From an uncultured Eubacteriales bacterium (lineage in GTDB: Bacteria; Bacillota; Clostridia; Christensenellales; Pumilibacteraceae): DNA of 6,612 bases. Every line of letters starts with the position of its first letter. Position 1 is the first letter of the stretch. Below are positions 1 to 6,154 of this stretch, piece by piece. Under the pieces are notes generated by a model. That model worked only from the letters and a program-made list of their open reading frames with translations, was not told where the DNA came from and did not search any database. The stretch spans positions 1-6,612 of the forward strand of contig USBU01000070.1 in NCBI GenBank assembly GCA_900553005.1, given 5' to 3'. Position numbers and translations under genes: made by a program.

Positions 1-33
1 TCTCGTGGGCTCGGAGATGTGTATAAGAGACAG
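1..33 (+). other. Nextera transposase adapter (non-genomic)
   Basis: Bases 15-33 read AGATGTGTATAAGAGACAG, the 19-bp Tn5 mosaic end used in Nextera tagmentation. Bases 1-14 (TCTCGTGGGCTCGG) match the read-2 side adapter arm lacking its first G. This is synthetic library sequence left on the contig. It contains a GTG at 19-21 that opens a false start for the downstream spoVAD frame. Confidence 0.98.
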
Positions 34-34
34 C

Positions 35-100
35 GGAATCGTATGGTCAACAGTCGCCGGTCTTGCGCATTTATTGATTTTCGGGAGGTTCGGAGCTTGA
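35..100 (+). CDS. spoVAC: Probable C-terminal tail of SpoVAC (5' partial)
   Basis: A 21-codon frame open from the left edge of the genomic insert ends at a TGA at 98-100. It encodes a mostly hydrophobic stretch (GIVWSTVAGLAHLLIFGRFGA) that reads as the last membrane helix of a small membrane protein. The canonical spoVA order is spoVAC-spoVAD-spoVAE, and SpoVAC is a multi-pass membrane protein whose C-terminus is a hydrophobic helix with a short polar end. Position, frame closure and hydrophobicity therefore all fit SpoVAC. SpoVAC is a mechanosensitive-type channel component for Ca-dipicolinate in the spore inner membrane. The stop overlaps the proposed TTG start of spoVAD (TTGA), which suggests translational coupling. 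The fragment is too short to prove identity by eye, and it is truncated by tagmentation, not by mutation. Confidence 0.5.
   Translation, partial: GIVWSTVAGLAHLLIFGRFGA
83..88 (+). promoter_or_regulatory. Shine-Dalgarno for the spoVAD TTG start
   Basis: GGGAGG lies 8 nt before TTG 97-99. It is the only strong purine-rich site ahead of the SpoVAD conserved region, and it is the main reason for choosing TTG 97. It sits inside the end of the upstream (spoVAC) frame, as is common within operons. Confidence 0.55.
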
Positions 101-1179
101 AAACGCAGGTTTTGCACCGCGGAGAAAACTGCGGTTTTGAAAAATCGGAAAAGAAAATCAATATTTTCGCAAACAAAAAACAATGCGGTAAGCGTCAGAC
201 AATAATTTTTCCCAATCCGCCTAAGGTAATAGGCCGAATGGCTGTCGTCGGAGAAAAAGAAGGCAAGGGGCCTATGGGAAAATTTTTTCAAAAAATCGTC
301 GATGACGATAAAATGCACGAAAAGACGTTCGAAAAAGCGGAAATAGATATGCTTACCGCCGCAATCAAAGGGGCGGCAGAAAACGGAAAGCTGAAAATAA
401 ATGATATTGACGTCCTTGTAGCCGGAGATCTTTTAAATCAGATAACAAGCTCCAGCTACGTGGCCAGAGAGTTGAATATCCCTTATATGGGCGTTTACAG
501 CGCTTGCTCAACTATGAGCGAAAGTCTTGCGGTAGGCGCTTCAATGGTCAGCGCCGGATATTTTAATAAGGTGATGTGCGCAACGGTCAGCCATTTTGCG
601 ACCGCAGAAAGACAATTCAGATACCCTCTCGAATACGGCTGTCAGCGCCCGCCTTACGCCCAATGGACCGTTACGGGCGCCGGAGCAACGCTTCTGTCTT
701 CGGAAGGGACAGGGCCAAGAATAACTGCGGCTACATTCGGCAAAGTGGTTGATTTCGGCACAAACGACCTCAATAATATGGGAGCAAGCATGGCTCCCGC
801 CGCAATGTCTTCGCTGACTGCTCTATTTAAAGATACGGATACCGTACCGGAAGATTACGACCTTATTTTGACCGGAGACCTTGGAAAACTGGGCTCGGAC
901 ATACTGAGAGATTTAATGCGCGAACAGGGCTATGACTTAGGGCAGAACTATATAGACTGCGGATCTTTGGTGTACGACGTAACGCAAAAATGCTATCAGG
1001 GCGGCAGCGGCTGCGGCTGCAGCGCCTCTGTAATAAACTCTTTTGTGTTCAGCCGCCTTGAAAGCGGCATGTATAACAAAGTTGCATACTTTGCTACCGG
1101 CGCGCTTATGAGTACGCAAAGCTGTTATCAGGGCGAAACCATACCGTGCATCAGCCACGGCGTTATTTTGGAGAGGTGA
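97..1179 (+). CDS. spoVAD: Stage V sporulation protein AD (SpoVAD), dipicolinate-binding
   Basis: SpoVAD has a thiolase fold. In Bacillus it binds dipicolinic acid as part of the SpoVA complex at the spore inner membrane. The match to the family is clear along the whole length. Numbering from TTG 97 (360 aa), the landmarks are GKRQT at 31-35, AGDLLNQ at 109-115, ACST with the thiolase-position cysteine at Cys137, ATAERQFRYP at 168-177, MGASMAPAA at 228-236, LTGDLG at 258-263, GGSGCGCSA at 302-310 and IPCISHGV at 349-356. TTG 97 has a good SD and overlaps the upstream TGA, but it gives about 26 extra, Lys/Glu/Asn-rich residues before the point where B. subtilis SpoVAD (about 338 aa) begins. 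A weaker alternative is ATT 163, with GGAAAAG upstream, which would give 338 aa. The open frame continues into the adapter, so any start before base 34 is false. It is followed by spoVAE after 9 nt. Confidence 0.95.
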   Translation: MKTQVLHRGENCGFEKSEKKINIFANKKQCGKRQTIIFPNPPKVIGRMAVVGEKEGKGPMGKFFQKIVDDDKMHEKTFEKAEIDMLTAAIKGAAENGKLKINDIDVLVAGDLLNQITSSSYVARELNIPYMGVYSACSTMSESLAVGASMVSAGYFNKVMCATVSHFATAERQFRYPLEYGCQRPPYAQWTVTGAGATLLSSEGTGPRITAATFGKVVDFGTNDLNNMGASMAPAAMSSLTALFKDTDTVPEDYDLILTGDLGKLGSDILRDLMREQGYDLGQNYIDCGSLVYDVTQKCYQGGSGCGCSASVINSFVFSRLESGMYNKVAYFATGALMSTQSCYQGETIPCISHGVILER

Positions 1180-1188
1180 ATATCCGAT

Positions 1189-1560
1189 ATGTGGTGGGAA
1201 TATTTATTGACGTATGCGATAGTATTTGTATCCGGAGGGCTTTTCTGCGCGCTTGCACAGATTCTGATAATAAAAACTAAGCTTACTCCGGCAAGAATAC
1301 TTGTTTTGTTTCTGCTTGGCGGCATACTTTTGGAGGCGCTGGGGGTATATGATTTCTTATATAAATATCTTGGCGCGGGAATTAGCGTGCCTATTATAGG
1401 CTTCGGAGCGTCTCTTGCAAAGGGAGCTATAAATATGGCAAGAAGCGTAGGCTTTGTCGGAGCTTTTGCCGGAGGCCTGGTGCGAACCGCTTACGGAGTA
1501 GGCGTAGCCGTAGTTGCCAGTTATCTTGTGACGCTTATATTTTCGCCTAAATCCAAATAA
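1189..1560 (+). CDS. spoVAE: Stage V sporulation protein AE (SpoVAEB type)
   Basis: This 123-aa, highly hydrophobic protein matches the SpoVAC/SpoVAEB membrane family. Diagnostic stretches are KTKLTPARILVLF at 29-41 and LGAGISVPIIGFGASLAKGA at 61-80, which align with the KTKLTPAHILVLF and AGAGATTPISSFGNSLVHGA stretches of B. subtilis SpoVAEB. Membrane segments are visible at about 5-27, 34-53 and 101-118, with weaker hydrophobic stretches at 62-80 and 86-98. The C-terminus ends in a basic PKSK tail. It acts with SpoVAC and SpoVAD in Ca-dipicolinate uptake into the developing spore and release at germination. The ATG is preceded by GAGAGGTG (1171-1178), which overlaps the spoVAD stop, so the two genes are in one operon. 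No hairpin terminator is evident after the stop. In Bacillus the operon is sigma-G dependent; its promoter would lie upstream of this window. Confidence 0.95.
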   Translation: MWWEYLLTYAIVFVSGGLFCALAQILIIKTKLTPARILVLFLLGGILLEALGVYDFLYKYLGAGISVPIIGFGASLAKGAINMARSVGFVGAFAGGLVRTAYGVGVAVVASYLVTLIFSPKSK

Positions 1561-1574
1561 AAAAATTTTACGTT

Positions 1575-1603
1575 TCTATTTACCGCCGCTTTGCATATAT
1601 AAT
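1575..1603 (+). promoter_or_regulatory. Possible sporulation-sigma promoter for yunB
   Basis: The 46-bp gap between spoVAE and yunB contains an AT-rich block, CATATATAAT (1594-1603), just before the ATG at 1607. TATATAAT at 1596-1603 agrees at six of eight positions with my recollection of the sigma-E -10 (CATACAAT). A TCTATTT at 1575-1581, 14 nt upstream, is a loose -35 candidate. Expected initiation would fall at about 1607-1610, on the start codon itself. B. subtilis yunB is reported as a sigma-E gene, whereas spoVA is sigma-G, so a separate promoter here makes sense. The call rests on weak sequence matches only. Confidence 0.3.
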
Positions 1604-1606
1604 AGT

Positions 1607-2269
1607 ATGGCAAGGTGTGTTAAACGTAAAAAACGAAAGAAGCTGCCGATAGTAATTACGGCGCTTCTTTTGTTTGCCGCTCTGTGTTTTTTATATGTCC
1701 GTCTGACGGTATCGCCCATATTAAAAACAGTTTCCGCGGAAGAAATACGCGCAATAACTACCAATGCCGTCAATGAAGCCGTGCTGAAGGTGTTGGAAGA
1801 AACGCCCGCTTATGCGGATATGGTCGTGATAGGCTATGACAATGAAAACAATATCAACAGCATCCGAGTTAAAGCGTCGGTAGTAAACGCCTTGGTGCAG
1901 AAATCCACTATGGAATCGCAGGAAAGAATTTCAGATATCGGAATGCAGGGAATAGACATACCGTTAGGTTCCTTATCGGGAATTATGTCCCTAGCCGGCA
2001 AGGGACCGGATATAAACCTGAAAGTTGTTCCGGTCGGCTCGGTTACCGCACAGCTGTGTTCTGAATTCAAGGCCGCCGGAATCAACCAGACCAATCACAG
2101 AATTTATCTTAAGCTTAGTGCAAACGTCAGCATTATAGTGCCCGGATCCAATAACGTTGTCAATACCGTTACCGAGGTAATGATAATAGACAGTATAATC
2201 GTAGGAAAAATTCCCGACACATATTTAAATTCTACAAGCACTCAGGATATGATGGACCTAATACCTTAA
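1607..2269 (+). CDS. yunB: Sporulation protein YunB
   Basis: This 220-aa protein has a short, very basic N-terminus (MARCVKRKKRKK) and a single membrane segment at about 14-32, followed by a soluble, probably exported region. It matches B. subtilis YunB in plan and motifs: IDIPLGSLSG at 116-125, VPVGSVTAQL...FKAAGINQTNHRIYL at 141-168, VSIIVPG at 174-180 and VGKIPDTYLN at 199-208. YunB is needed for efficient sporulation in Bacillus and is made in the mother cell; its biochemical role is unknown. The protein is somewhat shorter than the roughly 254-aa Bacillus form, mainly in the middle and at the N-terminal linker. The ATG is chosen because the basic opening mirrors MAKRRFKRRKR of Bacillus YunB. 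No Shine-Dalgarno precedes it (see findings). It lies 46 nt after spoVAE and could be transcribed either by read-through or from its own promoter. Confidence 0.9.
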   Translation: MARCVKRKKRKKLPIVITALLLFAALCFLYVRLTVSPILKTVSAEEIRAITTNAVNEAVLKVLEETPAYADMVVIGYDNENNINSIRVKASVVNALVQKSTMESQERISDIGMQGIDIPLGSLSGIMSLAGKGPDINLKVVPVGSVTAQLCSEFKAAGINQTNHRIYLKLSANVSIIVPGSNNVVNTVTEVMIIDSIIVGKIPDTYLNSTSTQDMMDLIP

Positions 2270-2445
2270 GTCATATTGCGGATATAATTTATAACGAAAG
2301 TCGAAAAGCAGAATGTGCCGCATGGCTTTCCGGGTATAAGACTGTCGCCGGAATAAGTAAATAAGACATGCTTTATAACGGCGGCGCTTATGGCGCTGTT
2401 GGCTTCAATAATATTGCACTTGATCATTAAACAGACTAAAAACGC
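2270..2445. other. Intergenic region, no gene seen
   Basis: No frame here has a credible start and ribosome binding site. On the + strand a stop-free run ends at a TAA near 2364, but it has no start codon. On the - strand a frame through this stretch also crosses the T-box leader and is taken as chance. A wobble-rich hairpin can form at about 2380-2400 (GGCGGCGC / GGCGCTGTT around TTATG) but has no T-tract, so it is not a convincing terminator for yunB. Confidence 0.6.
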
Positions 2446-2474
2446 TTGCGTTAAGATAAATTTTATGCTAAAAT
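2446..2474 (+). promoter_or_regulatory. Vegetative promoter of the pheST T-box transcript
   Basis: TTGCGT (2446-2451) as a degenerate -35 and TAAAAT (2469-2474) as a -10 are separated by exactly 17 nt. TG at 2466-2467 places an extended -10 (TGC-TAAAAT). Initiation would be expected near 2481, just before the first predicted paired bases of T-box stem I. Agreement between promoter geometry and the RNA 5' end supports the call. The -35 matches the consensus at only three of six positions. Confidence 0.6.
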
Positions 2475-2480
2475 CAATGT

Positions 2481-2715
2481 AATGACGTTCAGACGGCATA
2501 AGAGTTTGCGCAATCGACAGAGAGTATTCCGCAGAGCTGAAAGAATACGCGCGCAAGTATGATTTTCACCGTTTTAGTCGGCGCGTTGAATTAACAAGTA
2601 GGCGTGCCCGTGTCGATTACGTTATAAATCGCAACGAGGCCGGTTTTCCGGCGAACTTGGGTGGTACAGCGTTAATACGGCGCCCCGGGATTTCCCGGGG
2701 CTTTTTATTTTTTTT
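2481..2715 (+). promoter_or_regulatory. T-box riboswitch, phenylalanine (UUC specifier)
   Basis: This leader senses tRNA-Phe charging and controls read-through into pheST. The T-box core ACTTGGGTGGTACAGCG lies at 2656-2671 and its flanks. Stem I can be drawn in three parts: AGACGG 2491-2496 with CCGTTT 2569-2574, TTTGCGC 2505-2511 with GCGCAAG 2551-2557, and GTATTC 2524-2529 with GAATAC 2543-2548 at the distal end. Between the first two helices the 3' side of the internal loop holds TTC 2565-2567 followed by A, the expected specifier for Phe. A stem III-like hairpin, GCCGG/CCGGC with a TTTT loop, is at 2639-2652. In the antiterminator, GGG 2659-2661 pairs with CCC 2684-2686, the 7-nt bulge TGGTACA spans 2662-2668, and GCG 2669-2671 pairs with CGC 2681-2683. 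UGGU pairs with ACCA of uncharged tRNA-Phe (discriminator A). The antiterminator's 3' strand overlaps the terminator stem, so the two are mutually exclusive. Confidence 0.95.
2682..2715 (+). terminator. T-box intrinsic terminator (attenuator)
   Basis: GCCCCGGG (2682-2689) pairs perfectly with CCCGGGGC (2694-2701) around an ATTT loop and is followed by a T-rich tail at 2702-2715 broken by a single A. It shares bases 2682-2686 with the antiterminator, so tRNA binding would disrupt it. The tail runs directly into the pheS Shine-Dalgarno. Confidence 0.95.
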
Positions 2716-2723
2716 CGGAGGAA
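2716..2723 (+). promoter_or_regulatory. pheS Shine-Dalgarno
   Basis: CGGAGGAA begins immediately after the terminator T-tract and lies 2 nt before ATG 2726. It fixes the pheS start there. The same frame stays open upstream to 2657, but that part is T-box leader and terminator RNA. Confidence 0.9.
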
Positions 2724-2725
2724 TC

Positions 2726-3748
2726 ATGGAAGAGGAACTTAAAATTATTGTCGATAAGGCTTTGGTTGCCATCGAGGTTGCTGCAGACAATAAGGAGCTT
2801 GCCGCGCGCAAGGTGGAAATCATGGGAAAAAACGGAGCGCTTACCGGAATTCTCAGGAATCTTAAATCTTTGCCTGCAGAGCAACGGCCGCTTGCCGGTA
2901 AGCTTGTAAACGATGCCAGAGTAAAGCTTGAGGAGGCGTTTGATAAAAAGTTTAAGGAGCTTTATGCGGACGAGCTGGCCGCAAAGCTGGACGCCGAAAA
3001 AATCGATATCACAATAGAGGGAAAGGATCGTAAACTCGGCGGACTTCATCCGCTGACTCAGGTAAGAAACGACATAGTTGATTTTTTCTCATCCATGGGT
3101 TTTATGGTGGTTGACAGTCCGGAAATCGAAACCGATTACTATAATTTTAAGGCGCTTAATATGCCCGATAATCATCCGGCGCGGGATATGCAGGATACTT
3201 TTTACATTACTCAGAATATTTTACTGCGCACTCAGACGTCGGCCGGACAAATCCGCACAATGGAAAAAATCAAACCTCCCATAAAAATGATAAATATAGG
3301 CAGAGTTTTCCGTTCGGACGACGTGGACGCTACGCATTCGCCGGTTTTTCATCAAATAGAAGGACTTGTGGTAGATAGACATATAACCATGTGCGATCTT
3401 AAGGGTACGTTGGATAAATTCGCTCAGTTCTTTTTCGGAGAGAGCACTAAAACTCGCTTTCGTCCGTCATACTTTCCGTTTACCGAGCCCAGCGTAGAGG
3501 TGGACGCGTCATGTCCGCACTGCAACGGAGAGGGCTGCCGGATTTGCAAGGGTACGGGTTGGATCGAAATTTTGGGCGCGGGAATGGTAAACAGAAACGT
3601 TTTATCGGGCTGTGATATAAATCCGGACGAATATACCGGCTTTGCATTCGGCATCGGTTTGGATCGTATAACCGTAATTCGTCACGGAATAAACGATATG
3701 CGACTCGAATTTGAAAACGATTTGCGTTTTTTGAAGCAGTTTAACTGA
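2726..3748 (+). CDS. pheS: Phenylalanyl-tRNA synthetase alpha subunit
   Basis: PheS is the catalytic subunit of the cytoplasmic (alpha-beta)2 synthetase that attaches phenylalanine to tRNA-Phe using ATP. The product is 340 aa, normal for bacterial PheS. An N-terminal helical, tRNA-binding coiled-coil region covers about 1-90. The class II catalytic core follows, with LLRTQTSAGQIR at 166-177, motif 2 around GRVFRSD 192-198 and ATHSPVFHQIEG 202-213, and motif 3 GFAFGIGLDR at 305-314. The alanine that shapes the Phe pocket in E. coli PheS appears to be kept in GFAFG. A CxxC-x4-CxxC knuckle (Cys263, 266, 271, 274), common in Firmicutes PheS, probably binds zinc. The usual GMVHPNV reads GMVNRNV (286-292). 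ATG 2726 is chosen from its SD and family length. It is controlled by the upstream T-box and followed by pheT after 19 nt. Confidence 0.98.
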   Translation: MEEELKIIVDKALVAIEVAADNKELAARKVEIMGKNGALTGILRNLKSLPAEQRPLAGKLVNDARVKLEEAFDKKFKELYADELAAKLDAEKIDITIEGKDRKLGGLHPLTQVRNDIVDFFSSMGFMVVDSPEIETDYYNFKALNMPDNHPARDMQDTFYITQNILLRTQTSAGQIRTMEKIKPPIKMINIGRVFRSDDVDATHSPVFHQIEGLVVDRHITMCDLKGTLDKFAQFFFGESTKTRFRPSYFPFTEPSVEVDASCPHCNGEGCRICKGTGWIEILGAGMVNRNVLSGCDINPDEYTGFAFGIGLDRITVIRHGINDMRLEFENDLRFLKQFN

Positions 3749-3767
3749 TGGAGGCTTTAAAAGAATT

Positions 3768-6152
3768 ATGAAATTACCGCTCGGATGGTTAAAGGATTTT
3801 GTAAATATTGACGCTTCGGCCGATGAACTTTCCGCAAAATTGCTCGGCATAGGTTTCGAGGTTGAGGAAATTATTTATACCGGCAGCAATATCGAAAACG
3901 TTGTGGTCGGAAAAATTATCGACATTAAAAAGCATTTTTCTGCCGATAAGCTACAGATATGCACGGTTGACGTGGGCAAGGAAATAACAACAATCGTTAC
4001 TGCCGCCACAAATATTTCTGTCGGAGATAAGATTCCGGTAGCCTTAAACGACTCAATTCTTCCTACCGGAAAACATATTGTCGCAAGCGAGCTTCGCGGA
4101 GTCATGAGTTACGGAATGTTCTGCTCGGGCGCCGAGCTTATGATTGATAATTCAGTTATCGACGGAGCGGAGGTCGACGGTATTCTGATTTTGCCTGCGG
4201 ATACCGAAATCGGCGCGGATATAAAAGACGCGCTTGGACTGAACGAATATATTTTGGACATTTCCGTACCGGCAAATCGCTCAGACTGTCAGTCGATTTA
4301 CGGCATGGCCAGAGAAATAGGCGCGTTGTATGGGAAAAGAGTTAAAAAACCTACCTTAAAATATAAAATATATGAAGCGGATGACGCCGTATTGCCCACG
4401 GCATCGATACAGGATAAGGACGTGTGTACGCTTTATTCCGGTACGCTTATAAAGGATGTAAAAATAGAACGATCGCCCAAATGGATGCGCGACAGACTGC
4501 GTCATGTAGGCATACGGGCAATAAACAATATCGTTGACATTACTAATTACGTGCTTATGGAAGTCGGTCAGCCGCTTCATGCGTTCGATACCCGTTATAT
4601 CGATGAAAAAATCATTGTACGCAGGGCTTTTAGCGGTGAAAAAATCGTTGCTCTCGACGGCAAAGAATACGAGTTGAATCCCGATATGCTTGTTATTGCA
4701 GATAAAAGCAAGGCTGTCGCTATTGCCGGAGTAATGGGCGGCGAATACAGCGGAATCAATTCCGGGACAACGTGCGTGTTCCTTGAGGCGGCGCGCTTTA
4801 ACAAGGAAAGCGTCAGGTGCACTTCGAGAGCCTTGGGGCTAAGATCCGATTCCTCCGCTCGATATGAAAAAGGCGTTGATTGGACAAGCGTTGAGCTTGG
4901 ACGGGAGCGCGCTTTAAGCCTGTTTCATCAGCTTAAGGCAGGCAAGGTAACTTCGCTAAAAACCGAAGACGGCGTAGAAGCTCCTAAAGTAAAGGTTATT
5001 AAAACAACCTCGGACAAAATAAACGACCTATTCGGAATAGAAATCAAACAGTCCGTAATGACAAAAATTCTTAAATCCCTTGAGTTTGACGTAAAAACCG
5101 ACGGCAGCATTATTACTTGCACCGTTCCTCTTTTCAGAGAAGATATTGATAATTATACTGATCTGGCGGAAGAAATAATCAGATTTTACGGCTACGATTC
5201 ACTTAAATCCGACTTTATTAAGGATGCGCGTCCTACGGAAGGAGGTTTAAGCGTCAGACAAAAAAATATAAACGAAATAAAAGGTAAAATGGTTGCGCTG
5301 GGTGCCTACGAATGCTGTACTTACTCTTTTATAAGCGCAAAGCAATATGATAAACTGCGTTACGGTAATGATGCCCGCGAAAGGAAGGCAATCAAACTTC
5401 TTAATCCTTTGAGCGATGAATTTTCCGTAATGCGCACCCAGCTTGTGGGGAGTATGCTGAACGTCGTAAATACTAATCTGAGCCGTAAAAACGGAGATTT
5501 CAGATTATTTGAAATTGCCAAGCTTTACTTTCCCGAAAAACTTCCGCTCGAAAAACTGCCTGAAGAGCACGATGCGCTGTGTATAGCATATTCGGGCAAG
5601 TCAGAAAGTTATTACACGCTGAAAGCCGCCGTTGAAGAAATTTTCGGTAAATATTCCGAACTCCGCTTTGTCCGTTCATCCGCGCCTTTTCTGCATCCGG
5701 GGATAAGCGCCGATATAATTCTCAACGGACAGACAATCGGGGCGTTCGGTAAAATTCATCCTGTAGTTGCCGAATCTTTCGACGTCCATGAGGATGTTTA
5801 TATAGCGCAAATAGATTTAAGTGAATTTATCGGAAAAACAAAGCCCGTCGTACAATTTACTCCGATCCCCAAATTTCCTGTTGTTGACAGGGATCTGGCC
5901 GTAATTGTAGACGAAAAATATACTGTAGGCGAACTTATCGAGCGTATTATGATTGCCGGCGGAAAAATGTGTCATGACGTATCTCTGTTTGACGTTTACA
6001 CCGGAGAACAGATTAAAAAAGGATATAAGAGCGTCGCTTTTAATATCAAGCTTAAATCAGACGAGCGTACACTTGTCGACAGCGAAATACAAGACTGCAT
6101 GAACGGTATATTAAAAGCTCTGCAAGAAAAATTCGGAGCTGAATTGAGATAA
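3768..6152 (+). CDS. pheT: Phenylalanyl-tRNA synthetase beta subunit
   Basis: PheT is the large structural, tRNA-binding and proofreading subunit of the synthetase and clears mischarged Tyr-tRNA-Phe. At 794 aa it is full length. From the N-terminus it shows the MKLPLGWLKDFV opening and an OB-fold tRNA-binding domain at about 39-150 (VVVGKI, LRGVMSYGMFCS). The B3/B4 editing domain is at about 210-390, with NNIVDITNYVLMEVGQPLHAFD at 253-274 and FLEAARF at 338-344. The B5 domain is at about 405-480 (VPLFREDIDNYTDLAEEIIRFYGYD). A catalytic-like core follows, and a C-terminal ferredoxin-like anticodon-binding domain at about 700-794 contains PKFPVVDRDLAVIV. No motif looks broken. The SD TGGAGG (3749-3754) overlaps the end of pheS and is 13 nt from the ATG, slightly long. 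It is cotranscribed with pheS under the T-box, and there is no terminator after the stop. Confidence 0.98.
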   Translation: MKLPLGWLKDFVNIDASADELSAKLLGIGFEVEEIIYTGSNIENVVVGKIIDIKKHFSADKLQICTVDVGKEITTIVTAATNISVGDKIPVALNDSILPTGKHIVASELRGVMSYGMFCSGAELMIDNSVIDGAEVDGILILPADTEIGADIKDALGLNEYILDISVPANRSDCQSIYGMAREIGALYGKRVKKPTLKYKIYEADDAVLPTASIQDKDVCTLYSGTLIKDVKIERSPKWMRDRLRHVGIRAINNIVDITNYVLMEVGQPLHAFDTRYIDEKIIVRRAFSGEKIVALDGKEYELNPDMLVIADKSKAVAIAGVMGGEYSGINSGTTCVFLEAARFNKESVRCTSRALGLRSDSSARYEKGVDWTSVELGRERALSLFHQLKAGKVTSLKTEDGVEAPKVKVIKTTSDKINDLFGIEIKQSVMTKILKSLEFDVKTDGSIITCTVPLFREDIDNYTDLAEEIIRFYGYDSLKSDFIKDARPTEGGLSVRQKNINEIKGKMVALGAYECCTYSFISAKQYDKLRYGNDARERKAIKLLNPLSDEFSVMRTQLVGSMLNVVNTNLSRKNGDFRLFEIAKLYFPEKLPLEKLPEEHDALCIAYSGKSESYYTLKAAVEEIFGKYSELRFVRSSAPFLHPGISADIILNGQTIGAFGKIHPVVAESFDVHEDVYIAQIDLSEFIGKTKPVVQFTPIPKFPVVDRDLAVIVDEKYTVGELIERIMIAGGKMCHDVSLFDVYTGEQIKKGYKSVAFNIKLKSDERTLVDSEIQDCMNGILKALQEKFGAELR

Positions 6153-6154
6153 AA

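Noticed and set aside
19..96. Upstream extension of the SpoVAD frame to GTG 19
   Set aside because: Bases 1-33 are adapter, and bases 35-97 are better read as the upstream gene's tail in another frame. ATG 43 in this frame has no ribosome binding site.
937..1158. Alanine-rich - strand frame inside spoVAD
   Set aside because: Its run of alanines is the antisense of the GGSGCGCSA codons of SpoVAD. It is a shadow of a real gene.
2270..2366. Stop-free + strand run resembling coding sequence just after yunB
   Set aside because: It has no start codon or SD and ends at a TAA near 2364. No family is recognisable.
2377..2400. Hairpin considered as a yunB terminator
   Set aside because: The stem relies on several G-T pairs and no T-tract follows. 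It lies over 100 nt from the stop.
2266..2556. 96-aa frame on the - strand between yunB and pheS
   Set aside because: It runs through the promoter and stem I of the T-box, has no recognisable domain and is opposite to all neighbours. Chance open frame.
2657..2725. Extended pheS start at 2657
   Set aside because: This stretch is the T-box core, terminator stem and T-tract. The SD at 2716-2723 and PheS family length fix the start at 2726.
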